A DNA stretch of 64,000 nt from an uncultured Alphaproteobacteria bacterium (GTDB lineage: Bacteria; Pseudomonadota; Alphaproteobacteria; Caulobacterales; Parvularculaceae), in assembly GCA_902826095.1 (NCBI GenBank), contig CADEDN010000006.1, positions 1 through 64,000 of the forward strand, read 5' to 3'. Positions within the stretch are counted from its first letter, which is position 1. The number at the start of each line of letters is the position of its first letter. Shown here piece by piece: positions 35,065-44,625 of this stretch. Made by a program: the position numbers and the translations under genes. The notes under the pieces were generated by a model, which saw nothing but the letters and a program-made list of their open reading frames with translations, did not search any database and was not told the DNA's origin.

Positions 35065-36541
35065 CGCCGCCTAACACAGGCGCCTGCGCGCTCTCGGGAT
35101 TGGCGCTTGGCGGCGTCGTCGCCCTCGATTTTGTCGCCTGACGGAAGCCGACGTGAAACGCCGTCAAAAGCGCAGCCAATAGAAACGCTCCTTCAATGAT
35201 ATGCGCATAATTGGCGCCGATCGCGCCGAATTTCGGCAGCAACATGGAGGCGGATGCGAAGAAGATAATCGTTGAAACAATCGTCAGCGCGAAGGCGATT
35301 GTTTCCTTTCCCATGCATAAAAGCGCCGTGCGCGTTACGGACCCGCACAGTATGAACACGACAGCGATGATCTGCATGTTGAGGAGCCGGGCCGATGGCG
35401 CAAAATCATCGCCCGCCATGATCTTGATCAGCGGCTCTGCGATAAGGGCGACCATTGCCGCGCCGACGACGCAAAGGCCGAATAACATCGCCTCAGTCCG
35501 CATGACATCGCGCCGAAACGCCAGAAAGTCTCCCTTCGCCCAAAGTCGCGCAATATCTGGGAAAATGACCGTCTGCACTTGTAAACCCGCCTGTTGGGCG
35601 AAGGTCGCGACGCGCTTCGCGATGTGATAGAGGCCTGCGCCGGAGGCGTCGACCAGCGCGCCCACCAGAAGCGTGTCGAGTTGCTGGCTGCTCGCGCGCA
35701 CCGTCAATGAGAGATTGGCGAGGATTGAGAAACGCCAGATGTTTGGAAATTTCTTGGAAATGTCGTTTAGCGGGGCGCTTAGAAAATCCAAACAACGCGA
35801 ATTCTTGAGTTCGCGCAGGCTCGCGCCCATCAGCAACATCGCGCCAAGGAGATGCGTCGCGGTCCAGATCGCGGCGAAGGCGATGAGCCCCGCATCCAGC
35901 GCGAGCGCGATCGCGGCGAGCGCGAGACGCGACCCCATCGTAACAACCTGAAAATAAGCAATCTCTCGAAAGCGGCCAGCCAGGCGCATGACGCCCGTCG
36001 GCGTTCCGGTGATCGACAGTAAGAGCACCGAGGAGTAAATCGCCATCGCCGCGACCGTCGCCTCCGACCAACCGAAAAGCCTGCCGCCGAATACGGCGAT
36101 GGATACGGCGATCAGCCAGCTTGCCGCCGCGGCGACGAAGTCGAGCATCAGTGCAAATTTGAGAAGCGACTTTAGTTCGCCGAGCTTTCCGGCCTCCCTA
36201 AGATTTGCGCCGTACCGAATGATCGGCTGCCAGCTTTGAAAACTGACAAGCCGCTCGATCGCCTGCACAAAGCTTGAGACAAGCGCGAGGACGCCGAACT
36301 GTGCGACGCCGAGCGCATGCGCGGCGATGGCGACGGTCCCGACGCTAAGGGCCGCCGCGCCGAAATTTCCGGCCAGCAGGTGCCCAATGTTGCGCACACG
36401 GCTGCGAATCGTCGACTCGGCGCCGAATGCCCGCAATGCGCGAGCGATGCTCTCTATTTTCCCTGCAAGGGGTTTGAACACTTGATTAGATCCCCCGCCG
36501 GTCTTCGCGTTGGCAGGAAGACTTTTCGGCATCATGATCAT
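35057..36541 (-). CDS. Wzx-type oligosaccharide flippase (MATE/MOP superfamily)
   Basis: 494 residues from ATG 36541; a longer frame reaches 36613 but its first 24 residues look non-coding. At least twelve membrane segments begin with RNIGHLLAGNFGAAALSVG after a charged cytoplasmic tail. GVAQFGVLALVSSF near the second segment is typical of polysaccharide-synthase/Wzx proteins. It would flip undecaprenyl-linked repeat units to the periplasm. It is the only flippase I see in the locus and pairs with the ligase/polymerase-like gene at 55264. Confidence 0.88.
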   Translation of the reverse strand: MIMMPKSLPANAKTGGGSNQVFKPLAGKIESIARALRAFGAESTIRSRVRNIGHLLAGNFGAAALSVGTVAIAAHALGVAQFGVLALVSSFVQAIERLVSFQSWQPIIRYGANLREAGKLGELKSLLKFALMLDFVAAAASWLIAVSIAVFGGRLFGWSEATVAAMAIYSSVLLLSITGTPTGVMRLAGRFREIAYFQVVTMGSRLALAAIALALDAGLIAFAAIWTATHLLGAMLLMGASLRELKNSRCLDFLSAPLNDISKKFPNIWRFSILANLSLTVRASSQQLDTLLVGALVDASGAGLYHIAKRVATFAQQAGLQVQTVIFPDIARLWAKGDFLAFRRDVMRTEAMLFGLCVVGAAMVALIAEPLIKIMAGDDFAPSARLLNMQIIAVVFILCGSVTRTALLCMGKETIAFALTIVSTIIFFASASMLLPKFGAIGANYAHIIEGAFLLAALLTAFHVGFRQATKSRATTPPSANPESAQAPVLGGDD

Positions 36542-36690
36542 GCAACAAGGTCCAGCGAAATTGCAAATTGCGCCGACCCGCAGCGCTCTGAGAAATCCCT
36601 GGCGCGGGCGCAAACATGTCGTTTCCGCCGATTTGTCGCCAAACAGGCTCTTCGCTATAGATCACAAAGCCGCAAACAGGAACAAAACCG

Positions 36691-37836
36691 TTGGATACGC
36701 GCCCAATCAGGGTTTGTTTCCCCTTTTTGGGGAGAGAGCTCGGCGGCAGCCATTTTTCCTCGCTTGGCCTCATCATGAGCCTCGATCGAACGCGGTTCGA
36801 GCCCGTCATCCTGCTTCAGCACCTCGACGGTCCGATCTATGACCTCTTTCACACAAAGAGCCTTCCAATTGTGAAAACGCCCGAAATGGCGACGTTCTCG
36901 CCGGGTCGGGCGTTTTCCATCGCAGACATCATTCGCGCAGCCTGCGCCGTCTCGGCCGCGACGCGGGCGCTGCGGAGACTTCATGTCGACATCGTTCATT
37001 GCAATGACGGTCGAACGTCGGCCGTGTTTGCATTGCCCGCAAAGCTCGCCGGCGCAAGGCTCGTTTGGCACAATCGGGGCAATCCGGACGCCAAGGGCCT
37101 GCGCTTCGTCGCGCCGCTGCTCGCCGATCGCGTCGTGTCGGTGTCTGAATTTGCGTCGCCGCGACCGGGCATGTATTCGGCCAGGGCTCGAAACGAAGTC
37201 GTCTATAGCCCGTTCGACACGACGCTCGAAGTCGACCGGAAGGCGGCGCGGGCCCGCCTTGCCGAGGAACTGCAAGCGAGTGAAAAGGCGGCGTTCATCG
37301 GATATTTCGGGGCGCTGATCGACAGAAAGCGGCCCTTGCTTTTTGTTGACGCCATTGCCGCGTTGCGCGCGTCGCGCCCTGAGGTCGATGTGATCGGCCT
37401 CCTGTTTGGCGACGCCTATGAAGGCCTCGACAAGGCAGTATTGGCGCGCGCCGCCGAGAAGGGCGTCGCTGATCGCATCCGGCTGATGGGATTTCGCTCG
37501 CCGGGTTCGGCGTGGATTGCGGCGGTCGACATTCTGCTCGTTCCCGCGATTGAAGAGCCGTTCGGGCGCACGCTGATCGAAGCCATGGTCGTCGGCACGC
37601 CGATCGTCGCGACACGCTCAGGCGGCAATCCCGAAGCGATCAGTCATGGCGAAACCGGACTTCTGTCGGAGCCGGAGAGCGCGCAAGCTCTTGCCGCCTC
37701 TATGGCTGATTTGTTGGCCTCGCCCGCGCACGCGAACGAAATCGCCCTCAATGCGCGGCGTTGGGCGCGGTCGAATTTCGGCGAACGCATTCATGCCGAG
37801 GCCGTCATGCGGATTTACGACTCTGTGATTGCATGA
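36691..37836 (+). CDS. GT4 glycosyltransferase
   Basis: 381 residues from TTG 36691; ATG 36775 would remove part of the first Rossmann unit (RVCFPFLGRELGGSHFSSL), so the upstream start is preferred. GT-B features include FIGYFGALIDRKRPLLFVDA, the loop LVPAIEEPFGRTLIEAMVVGTPIVATRSGG, and an E-x7-E arrangement. It reads away from the flippase with 149 bases between them. It is likely a cytoplasmic enzyme adding one sugar to the repeat unit. Confidence 0.9.
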   Translation: MDTRPIRVCFPFLGRELGGSHFSSLGLIMSLDRTRFEPVILLQHLDGPIYDLFHTKSLPIVKTPEMATFSPGRAFSIADIIRAACAVSAATRALRRLHVDIVHCNDGRTSAVFALPAKLAGARLVWHNRGNPDAKGLRFVAPLLADRVVSVSEFASPRPGMYSARARNEVVYSPFDTTLEVDRKAARARLAEELQASEKAAFIGYFGALIDRKRPLLFVDAIAALRASRPEVDVIGLLFGDAYEGLDKAVLARAAEKGVADRIRLMGFRSPGSAWIAAVDILLVPAIEEPFGRTLIEAMVVGTPIVATRSGGNPEAISHGETGLLSEPESAQALAASMADLLASPAHANEIALNARRWARSNFGERIHAEAVMRIYDSVIA

Positions 37837-37934
37837 ATTTCGCGCAATGGTGGTTAACGCGCGGCCCATCAGGTCTTCCCGACTGTTTCTCGATCATGGT
37901 AACCTTCCTGTGGGAGAGAGAGGGGCGCTGCGTC

Positions 37935-39338
37935 ATGATCTGTAGGCAGAATGAAGATTCCGATTTGGGCCGGTCTGCGCGGCGGCGGGGCGGCATCGGA
38001 CTGGCCTTTGTTGCATCATTGACGGCGATTGTAGCGGCGGGCTGCGACCAACAGCAGACCGCGGCCGGGCCCGCAGCGCAAGAAGACGGCAAGCTGCTCG
38101 CCTTCCCCGGCGCGCAAGGCCATGGCCGGTTCGCCGCGGGCGGGCGCGGCGGCGATATTATGGCCGTGACGACGCTTGATGACAGCGGCCCTGGATCTCT
38201 TCGCGAATGCATCGAAGCGGACAAGCCCAGAGTCTGCGTATTCCGCGTCGGCGGTGTCATTCGCTTCACGACCGAACGCCCGATCATCGCCAACCCCTAC
38301 ATCACCATCGCCGGCGAGACGGCGCCAGGCGGCGGCATATTGCTCACCCATGACGGCGGTCCGACCGGTTTGTCGCCGATCGTGATCAAGAACACACACG
38401 ACGTCGTCATCCGGCACATTCGCGTCCGGATGGACAAGATGGGCGAGCGCCGCGAGAGCAATAGCGGCTTCATCGTCGAGAACAGTTCGAATATCATTCT
38501 CGATCATGTTTCAAGCTCATGGACGCGCGACGAGAATTTCGGCGGGCAGGGCGAGAATGATGCGATCACCGTCTCATGGTCGATCTTCGCGCAGGGTCTG
38601 CAGCCGCATGACAAGTGCGCGCTCCTAAGCAGCGATTCCCACAAACCGCAGCAAGTTAGTTTCATCAACAATCTCTGCGCGCTTAACGGCGACCGAAATC
38701 CCGACGCCAATTTTCCCGCGGGGTCCTGCATCGAAGTCGTCAACAACGTGCTTTATGGTGCGACTGGCGAATTCGTCGAGGTTTGGGAGTCGAATGGCGG
38801 GACGCCGATCAACATTGTCGGCAATGTTTTCCGCGCTGGCGAAAAAACTCCGCCGACCATCGCGGCGGTGACGCGCTGGCGGATTGAAACCAAGGGAGCC
38901 GCGAGCATCTATGCGGCCGACAATGCCCTCGACGGCGCGATGGCGATGCAGACGGCGAATGTCGAAGAGGTCAAGGCCGAAGCGCCGGTTTGTCCTTTGA
39001 CATTCGATCCCGCGCCTTCAACCGATGTCCTGGCGAGGGTGCTCGGCGGCGCCGGCGCCATGCCGCGCGACGATTTCGATCAGCGAATTGTCAGCGATGT
39101 TCTCGCCCGAAAGGGAGAGCTTATCGCTGAGCCGGGCATACTGCCGGCATTGGCCGCCGGAGAAGCGCCGCTCGACGACGATCATGACGGCATGGCGGAC
39201 GTCTGGGAACGAACGTCCGGCGTCGATGATCAGATCGCCAATTCATGGGAGGACGCGGATGGCGACGGCTGGAGCAACCTTGCTGAATATCTTGACTTCG
39301 CGCACCGCGAGCGCCTCGCTGAAAACGCACGCATGTGA
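37935..39338 (+). CDS. Pectate-lyase-like beta-helix lipoprotein
   Basis: 467 residues from ATG 37935, chosen because GAGAGAGAGGGG precedes it. A signal of about 32 residues ends in the lipobox VAAGC. The body begins LAFPGAQGHGRFAAGGRGG and contains LDDSGPGSLRECIE and YITIAGETAPGGG, hallmarks of pectate-lyase-type right-handed beta-helix proteins. Near the C terminus DDDHDGMADVWE and DADGDGWSNLAEYL look like calcium-binding repeats. The likely role is cutting or trimming the exported polysaccharide at the outer membrane. The target polymer is unknown. A related gene lies tail to tail. Confidence 0.82.
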   Translation: MICRQNEDSDLGRSARRRGGIGLAFVASLTAIVAAGCDQQQTAAGPAAQEDGKLLAFPGAQGHGRFAAGGRGGDIMAVTTLDDSGPGSLRECIEADKPRVCVFRVGGVIRFTTERPIIANPYITIAGETAPGGGILLTHDGGPTGLSPIVIKNTHDVVIRHIRVRMDKMGERRESNSGFIVENSSNIILDHVSSSWTRDENFGGQGENDAITVSWSIFAQGLQPHDKCALLSSDSHKPQQVSFINNLCALNGDRNPDANFPAGSCIEVVNNVLYGATGEFVEVWESNGGTPINIVGNVFRAGEKTPPTIAAVTRWRIETKGAASIYAADNALDGAMAMQTANVEEVKAEAPVCPLTFDPAPSTDVLARVLGGAGAMPRDDFDQRIVSDVLARKGELIAEPGILPALAAGEAPLDDDHDGMADVWERTSGVDDQIANSWEDADGDGWSNLAEYLDFAHRERLAENARM

Positions 39339-39341
39339 AAA

Positions 39342-39367
39342 ATCGGGCGACCGTTAGGCCGCCCGAT
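39342..39367. terminator. Bidirectional terminator between the two lyase genes
   Basis: ATCGGGCG (39342-39349) pairs perfectly with CGCCCGAT (39360-39367). A-rich sequence lies to the left and TCCGTTTTC to the right, so the stem can terminate both convergent lyase genes. Confidence 0.75.
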
Positions 39368-39386
39368 TCCGTTTTCACCGATCAGC

Positions 39387-41762
39387 CTATTTCGGCGCGA
39401 TCGTATATTGTCTGAGCCAGCCATCGACACCGGAATTGAAATCGACGCGCCACCAGACTTGTCCGTCCTGAGTTGCCGGCCCGGCGGTGATGGCGCCTGT
39501 TGCGTTCTGGAGCTGCAGGCCGATCTTGGCCCCGCCCGGATTGCTCCGGATCTGCTCTCTCAAAGCCGTCAATATCACCGGCGTCCCAAGGCCGATTCCG
39601 CTTGATGGCGGCAGCGGGGTTGGCGTTGGAGTGGGCGTCGGAGTCGGCGTTGGTGTGGGAGTCGGTGCCGGAGTCGGTGTTGGTGTGGGCGCCGGAGTCG
39701 GCGCGGGTGTCGGCGCCGGCGTCGGCGTGGGGGTTGGGGTCGGCTGCGGCGCCGGCGCCGGCGCGGGTTGCGGCAACGGCGCAGGCGATCCGCCCGCGAC
39801 GTTCAATGTGACCTTCACCTGGCCGGCGCCGCCCGGTCCGGTGCAGGTCAGGGCGTAATCGCCCGCATATTGGGCCGGGAACGTCTCCGCGCCGGTCACT
39901 GTCTTGATGCCTGACCAACCGCCCGACGCGACGCACTCGCCAGCTGTCGGCGAGCCCGGAACATCCGTCACCCAGGTCAGAGTGACGGCCTCGCCGAGGG
40001 CGTAGCTCGTTTTGTTCGGCGTCAGCCTCACTTGCGGCGTCGGCATTGATCCATCGGGCGTAACGAACACGACACGGTTGATCCAGTCATCCTGCTTGCT
40101 GCTTGTGCAGGTGAGGTCAAGCTCCGCCGTCGCATTGATGACGAGAGTTTCCGTTCCCGACGTCTGAGAAGCAGGAAGCGCGCTCGCCCAGCTCTTTTTG
40201 CAGGAACCGGCGGTGGCGCTATAGTTGAGCGTCACCGTCTGCCCGGCGCGCACTGATTGCGGCGTGACCGTGAAGGAATGAATAGCGACGCCGGCGCCAG
40301 GCTGTAGAGCGAAGCCGCAGGTCGGGTTCGGATCGGCGCCGGTTCCACGACCGACCGCAGCGCCGAGATTATCGCCTGCGAGTTCGTTGAGATACTCCTC
40401 GAGATTGGTGTAACCGTCGCTGTCCTTGTCGCCGTTGCGATCCGCCGCGTTTGACGGGCTAAGACCCACAGAGGTTTCCCAGGCGTCCGCCATGCCGTCT
40501 TTGTCCGCGTCCGCCGGCGCCGTTCCCGCGGCGAGTGTCGGCCATCCGCCACGTTCGCTCGGATCGTCGATGATGCCGCCGCTGCAGCCCCTTACCTCTG
40601 ACGCGACGCGCGCGTCGGCGGCGTCGCGGACAGGTTTCGTCGCGCCGGCGAAGCCAAGCACATCCTTGTAGGCTTGTTGCGGCGCGCTAATCGAAGACGC
40701 CGCCTGCATCAGGCGCCCGTAACCGACGGGCGCCGATTTGATATAAGACCAATCCTTCGGGTCGACGACCAGCCGCTCGTCCTGGCCGGCGGCGGTTCTA
40801 TTCATGTCAAGATTGTCCTTGACGTAAAGCTCGTGCGTCGCCCGGCCTTCGTTGAAGAACAAGTTTATGGCGTTTCTGTCCCGGCGCTTGTCCGTATTGG
40901 GACCGACAATCGAAACGTTTCCGACCCAGTTGTGATGGCCGGTGCCGTGGCGATTGAAGATTTCGCCGAAATATTGCTGCGCATTGTAAGTGACGTTGTT
41001 GATCCAATCGACCTGACCTGTCGTCCCGAGATTGGGATTGCGACGTTGCGAATGCGCAATGAGATTGTGGTGGAATGATATGTCTTGTGCGCCGTAACCG
41101 ATATAGGTCGATCGGCTATGGTTCGTCTGCGAATTCGCCGCGCTGCGCAGCGATTCATAGATCATCGACCATTGCACGGTGATGTTGCGTGAATTCTCGA
41201 CCGCCGCGATCGCGCCGGTGCCGTTGTTGCCGACAATATTGAAAGTCTCGTCGGTTCCCCACGACATCGAGACATGGTCGATGATGATGTTCGCGCCGTC
41301 GACAAGCATTGCATCGCCATTGTCGGAAAACGCCTGGGTCGGTCCAGGCCGAATCCTGATGTGGCGAATGACGACATGGTCCGCTTGAATTGCAAGCGGC
41401 TGGTCGAGGTTCGATGTGCCGCGCTTTGTGAGAACGATCCCGCCGCCTGGCGCCGTTTGGCCTGCGATGGTGATGTAGGGATTGAGGATATTGAGCTTGG
41501 ACTGCGTTTTAATCTCGCCGCTGACCGTGAAAACACAGGTCCTCGGACCGACGGCGTCGATGCAGGCGCGAAGCGAGCCTGCGCCGGAGTCGTTCAAGTT
41601 GCTGACGATATAGACAGCCCCTCCGCGTCCGCCCAGCGCGTATTTGCCGAAGCCTTCCGCTGTCGGGAAGGCGAACTGCTGGGCTCCCGCTTGGGTGAGC
41701 GCGCTTGATAGAAAAAGGGCGCAGCCGAGGCCAACTGACTTTGGGGAATTAATTCGATTCAT
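39387..41762 (-). CDS. Secreted multidomain pectate-lyase-like protein
   Basis: 791 residues. A signal peptide ends near TQAGAQ (27). The beta-helix domain (about 30-380) starts [19 protein letters not shown] and has [14 protein letters not shown] and [13 protein letters not shown], paralogous to the convergent neighbour. Next come Asp-rich calcium-type repeats ([28 protein letters not shown]), two Ig-like stretches rich in Thr and Val, a Pro-Thr linker, and a C-terminal SH3-like module ending [14 protein letters not shown]. It is probably secreted and acts on acidic polysaccharide, with the C-terminal modules for binding. Confidence 0.85.
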   Translation of the reverse strand: MNRINSPKSVGLGCALFLSSALTQAGAQQFAFPTAEGFGKYALGGRGGAVYIVSNLNDSGAGSLRACIDAVGPRTCVFTVSGEIKTQSKLNILNPYITIAGQTAPGGGIVLTKRGTSNLDQPLAIQADHVVIRHIRIRPGPTQAFSDNGDAMLVDGANIIIDHVSMSWGTDETFNIVGNNGTGAIAAVENSRNITVQWSMIYESLRSAANSQTNHSRSTYIGYGAQDISFHHNLIAHSQRRNPNLGTTGQVDWINNVTYNAQQYFGEIFNRHGTGHHNWVGNVSIVGPNTDKRRDRNAINLFFNEGRATHELYVKDNLDMNRTAAGQDERLVVDPKDWSYIKSAPVGYGRLMQAASSISAPQQAYKDVLGFAGATKPVRDAADARVASEVRGCSGGIIDDPSERGGWPTLAAGTAPADADKDGMADAWETSVGLSPSNAADRNGDKDSDGYTNLEEYLNELAGDNLGAAVGRGTGADPNPTCGFALQPGAGVAIHSFTVTPQSVRAGQTVTLNYSATAGSCKKSWASALPASQTSGTETLVINATAELDLTCTSSKQDDWINRVVFVTPDGSMPTPQVRLTPNKTSYALGEAVTLTWVTDVPGSPTAGECVASGGWSGIKTVTGAETFPAQYAGDYALTCTGPGGAGQVKVTLNVAGGSPAPLPQPAPAPAPQPTPTPTPTPAPTPAPTPAPTPTPTPAPTPTPTPTPTPTPTPTPLPPSSGIGLGTPVILTALREQIRSNPGGAKIGLQLQNATGAITAGPATQDGQVWWRVDFNSGVDGWLRQYTIAPK
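39612..39778. repeat. Pro-Thr-encoding tandem low-complexity repeat
   Basis: Degenerate GGCGTCGGAGT/GGCGTTGGTGT-type units of 6-12 bases repeat through this stretch and encode the Pro-Thr/Pro-Ala linker of the lyase on the minus strand. The repetition makes this part prone to length change by slippage. Confidence 0.85.
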
Positions 41763-42308
41763 ACTGACAACCCTTTACCAACGCGCACCAGACGCAGTTT
41801 ACTTGTTGCGGTTCTTGTTCCGCCGCCGCCGCGTCCCCTTGCGCGGCGCCACTTTTCTCAGCTCCAATTTATCATTGTGCGGATTTCAGATCAGTTCCGA
41901 ACATGCGCAGCGTGTTCGCCAGCCCCTTGAATTTGTTTTAATCAGTTTGTTTGCAATGGCGACAATCGCCATTTTAGCCATTAAGATTGCGCAAGATGGA
42001 CGAAAGACAATCCTCAATTGCGCGCGAGTAAAATCGAAGCGTCGCGCGTTGTCTCGTGACAATTCCGAAAAATTGCGATCTCCGCAGTGATAGTTCCGTA
42101 AGGCGGCGCCGCATTGTCCCTGGCGGAAAGCTGCGTCGCTGATGGGCGCTCTCGTCGCAGACGTGACCCGCAATCAGAAGACTTCGTTCGAGGAAAGCGC
42201 GACAGCCGGCGGCGATTTTCGCGACGCACCAACGTTCAACGCATCTAACTTATTGATTTTCTGGGAGATGGCCGCCTATTTTCCACGATGATGCGTCAGC
42301 GGGGAGCT
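41763..42308. other. 546-base divergent intergenic region
   Basis: It lies between the secreted lyase (minus) and the ATP-grasp gene (plus), so it should hold promoters for both. AATGGCGA (41955-41962) and TCGCCATT (41966-41973) form a perfect eight-base stem with a three-base loop, which could be an operator or a small-RNA terminator. The stretch is somewhat richer in A and T than the surrounding genes. I see no convincing open frame, tRNA or mobile element. Confidence 0.5.
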
Positions 42309-43265
42309 ATGCCAAACCTATTGTTGTTGTCCGCGGGACGACGAGTCTCGCTTCTCAAAGGGTTCCAGCAGGCGTCGCGGGCCTTTAGCGGCCTAAGAGT
42401 CTTGGCTGCCGATGCAACGCCTGAATTGAGCGCGGCTTGCCGACTCGCGGAAGAGTCTTTTCGCCTTCCGCGTGTGGGCGCGCCGGATTTCGCCTCCGCC
42501 CTTTGCGACCTATGCAAGCGCGAGGATGTTGCGATCGTCGTGCCGACGATCGACCCAGAATTGCCGGTTCTGGCGGCGCTCTCCGAGAGTTTCGTCGCGC
42601 AGGGGATTGATCTCGTTGTTTCCTCGCCCGCCCTAATCGATCAATTCGGCGACAAACGCTTAACTGCTGCGTTCTTCAAAGACCGCGGCCTGGAAACGCC
42701 GACGATTTATCCGCGCGGCGCGAATCCGTTTCCTGTGTTCGTGAAGCCGTTCGACGGATCGCTGAGCGCCGGAACCATGCTGATCGGTTCCGCCGAAGAA
42801 ATGACGCCGTCCGTGCGCGACAATCCTAAAAATATTTTCTGCGAATTTATCGACCCGAAGACGCACACGGAATTCACCTGCGATCTCTATTATGATCGCT
42901 CTGGCGCGCTCAAATGCGCAGTGCCGCGTCAAAGGATTGAAGTGCGGGGAGGGGAGGTCGCAAAGGCGCGGACGGCGAAGAATGAAATTGTCGCGCTGCT
43001 CTTTGAGTGCCTTGGACAAATCGCCGGCGCGCGCGGACCCTTGACCCTTCAGCTTTTCCGCAATGATTCGAGCGGCCGCATCGTCTTCAACGAAGTGAAC
43101 GCGCGATTTGGCGGCGGCTATCCGCTGACGCGTTGCGCCGGCGCCGATTTTCAGACTTGGCTGCTTCGGGAATATCTTCGCGGCGAGAAAATAGAAACGC
43201 ATCACGCATGGGCCGACGGCCTGATCATGCTGCGCTATGACGCCGAAGTCATCGTCGAGGGATGA
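42309..43265 (+). CDS. ATP-grasp enzyme (carbamoyl-phosphate-synthase-like), unknown ligation
   Basis: 318 residues from ATG 42309; ATG 42288 and 42291 are possible but add seven or six non-conserved residues. Motifs include NLLLLSAGRRVSLLKGF in the N-terminal lobe, VFVKPFDGSLSAG in the ATP-binding lobe, CEFIDPKTHTEFTCDLYYD, and the metal site FNEVNARFGGGYPL. ATP-grasp ligases join a carboxylate to an amine or thiol; in polysaccharide loci they may attach amino acids to amino sugars. It overlaps the following HAD gene as ATGA, so the two act together or are at least co-translated. Confidence 0.85.
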   Translation: MPNLLLLSAGRRVSLLKGFQQASRAFSGLRVLAADATPELSAACRLAEESFRLPRVGAPDFASALCDLCKREDVAIVVPTIDPELPVLAALSESFVAQGIDLVVSSPALIDQFGDKRLTAAFFKDRGLETPTIYPRGANPFPVFVKPFDGSLSAGTMLIGSAEEMTPSVRDNPKNIFCEFIDPKTHTEFTCDLYYDRSGALKCAVPRQRIEVRGGEVAKARTAKNEIVALLFECLGQIAGARGPLTLQLFRNDSSGRIVFNEVNARFGGGYPLTRCAGADFQTWLLREYLRGEKIETHHAWADGLIMLRYDAEVIVEG

Positions 43266-43918
43266 CGATGAAGCGTCCCGGTTTCGTCTTTGATCTCGAT
43301 GATACGCTATACAAGGAGCGCGATTATGTCCGCTCCTGTCTAGCATTCGCCGCGGCGCGTCTTGCCGGCTTCGGTTATGATGGCGGTGTGGCGCAATTAG
43401 TGAGACTTCATGAGCGCGGCGAGCAGGATCCTGTCGGCGTCATTTGCGCCTCTCTCGGCGTCGGGGACATGGAAAAACGCCGCCTAGTCGAGGCCATGCG
43501 CGCGCACGAGCCGGAAATCGCGCTGTCGCCAGACGCTGCGGCGTTTCTTGACGATCTGCGCGCGCGCCAGCTCACTTTCTCGATCGTCACAAATGGTCGA
43601 GGCGTCACGCAGAGACGCAAGATTGCGGCTCTCGGCTTGCAGGACGCCGCGGCGATCGTCATTTCGGAAGAGCTTGGCGCCGCCAAGCCCGACATTCGCT
43701 GTTTTGAGGCGGTTGCGCAGATGCATGGCGCGGATCGCCACCTCTATGTGGCGGACAACCCTGAAATCGATTTCATCGGGCCGAATCGACTCGGCTGGCT
43801 TACGGTCATGCTGAGAAACGACGGGCGGAATGTGCGCGCCGGCCAAGAAGCGCTGTCAGCGGCGCAACGCCCGTCACGCACGATCGACCGTCTGACGGAA
43901 CTGGCGGACTACCTCTGA
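43262..43918 (+). CDS. HAD-superfamily hydrolase
   Basis: 218 residues. Motif I is FVFDLDDTLY (nucleophile D11, acid D13), motif II is IVTNG, motif III lies in LGAAKPDIRCF, and motif IV is VADNPEIDF. A helical cap is inserted between motifs I and II (about 20-85). HAD enzymes of this size are usually phosphatases for small phosphorylated metabolites. Its start overlaps the ATP-grasp stop, implying linked function in one pathway. It ends ten bases from the convergent PIG-L gene. Confidence 0.88.
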   Translation: MTMKRPGFVFDLDDTLYKERDYVRSCLAFAAARLAGFGYDGGVAQLVRLHERGEQDPVGVICASLGVGDMEKRRLVEAMRAHEPEIALSPDAAAFLDDLRARQLTFSIVTNGRGVTQRRKIAALGLQDAAAIVISEELGAAKPDIRCFEAVAQMHGADRHLYVADNPEIDFIGPNRLGWLTVMLRNDGRNVRAGQEALSAAQRPSRTIDRLTELADYL

Positions 43919-43927
43919 TCCCAGCGG

Positions 43928-44608
43928 TCAGCGCTCGATTTTGCGGATGAGGACGAATGCTTCGGCCGCCTCGGCGCCGATCTGCGACCCGCGAAGTCTT
44001 GCGAGCGCCGTCATTGCTTCGCGTGATCGGGGCAAGGGCGAGGCCTGTTTCTGGCTGGCGTAACAGTCCAGCGCAGTCAGCTTCCGCTCGAGTTGTGCGG
44101 AAATGTCGACATAAACATTCGGAGCGAACGATGGCTCGAGATAGGATGGGCCGAGATGAGTCTCGGACGGCGTCTCATAGCAATAGACTTCGCTGATTGC
44201 GCCGCCAAGCGGGAGATAGGCTCTCCATTGCACCGCGAATGAGTAGAAAAGCTCACGATGATCTCGGTGAAGATCGAAGGCGAAGGGCAGATAAAGCCGG
44301 TCCGGTTTCGTCGTCTCGACAATTTCCCTGGTCACCGCATTGACCTGATGCGTCGGCAAACTGTCGACCATGACAGCCGGAAGATCGCGCACATGACGAT
44401 GCTTGACGCCCAACACATCGAGCGCCGAATTGAACTCCTTCCGGACGACTTCAAAGCTTTTTGAGTCGATGAACGGGTGTCCGCCCTGTCCGGCGCCTGT
44501 CAGCAAGGCGACATGCACTTCGTGGCCTTCATTGGTGAATCGCGCGATCGAGCCGCCCATGCCGAGCGTTTCATCATCCGCGTGCGGTGCGACGACAAGA
44601 ATGCGCAT
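43928..44608 (-). CDS. PIG-L-family deacetylase
   Basis: 226 residues from ATG 44608, where the fold begins (MRILVVAPHADDETLG); a longer frame to 44686 gives a basic, non-conserved extension. Zinc ligands are H9 and D12 in PHADDE and H117 in LHRDHRE. The family removes N-acetyl groups from N-acetylglucosaminyl or related amino-sugar substrates. It follows the formyltransferase by 17 bases. An attractive order is deacetylation of an amino sugar followed by N-formylation, but this is inferred from adjacency. Confidence 0.9.
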   Translation of the reverse strand: MRILVVAPHADDETLGMGGSIARFTNEGHEVHVALLTGAGQGGHPFIDSKSFEVVRKEFNSALDVLGVKHRHVRDLPAVMVDSLPTHQVNAVTREIVETTKPDRLYLPFAFDLHRDHRELFYSFAVQWRAYLPLGGAISEVYCYETPSETHLGPSYLEPSFAPNVYVDISAQLERKLTALDCYASQKQASPLPRSREAMTALARLRGSQIGAEAAEAFVLIRKIER

Positions 44609-44625
44609 ATTTTGACGTTTCCGAT

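Noticed and set aside
39612-39778. Regular short repeats suggestive of a CRISPR array
   Set aside because: The units are degenerate 6-12-base repeats without spacers, and they encode an in-frame Pro-Thr linker.
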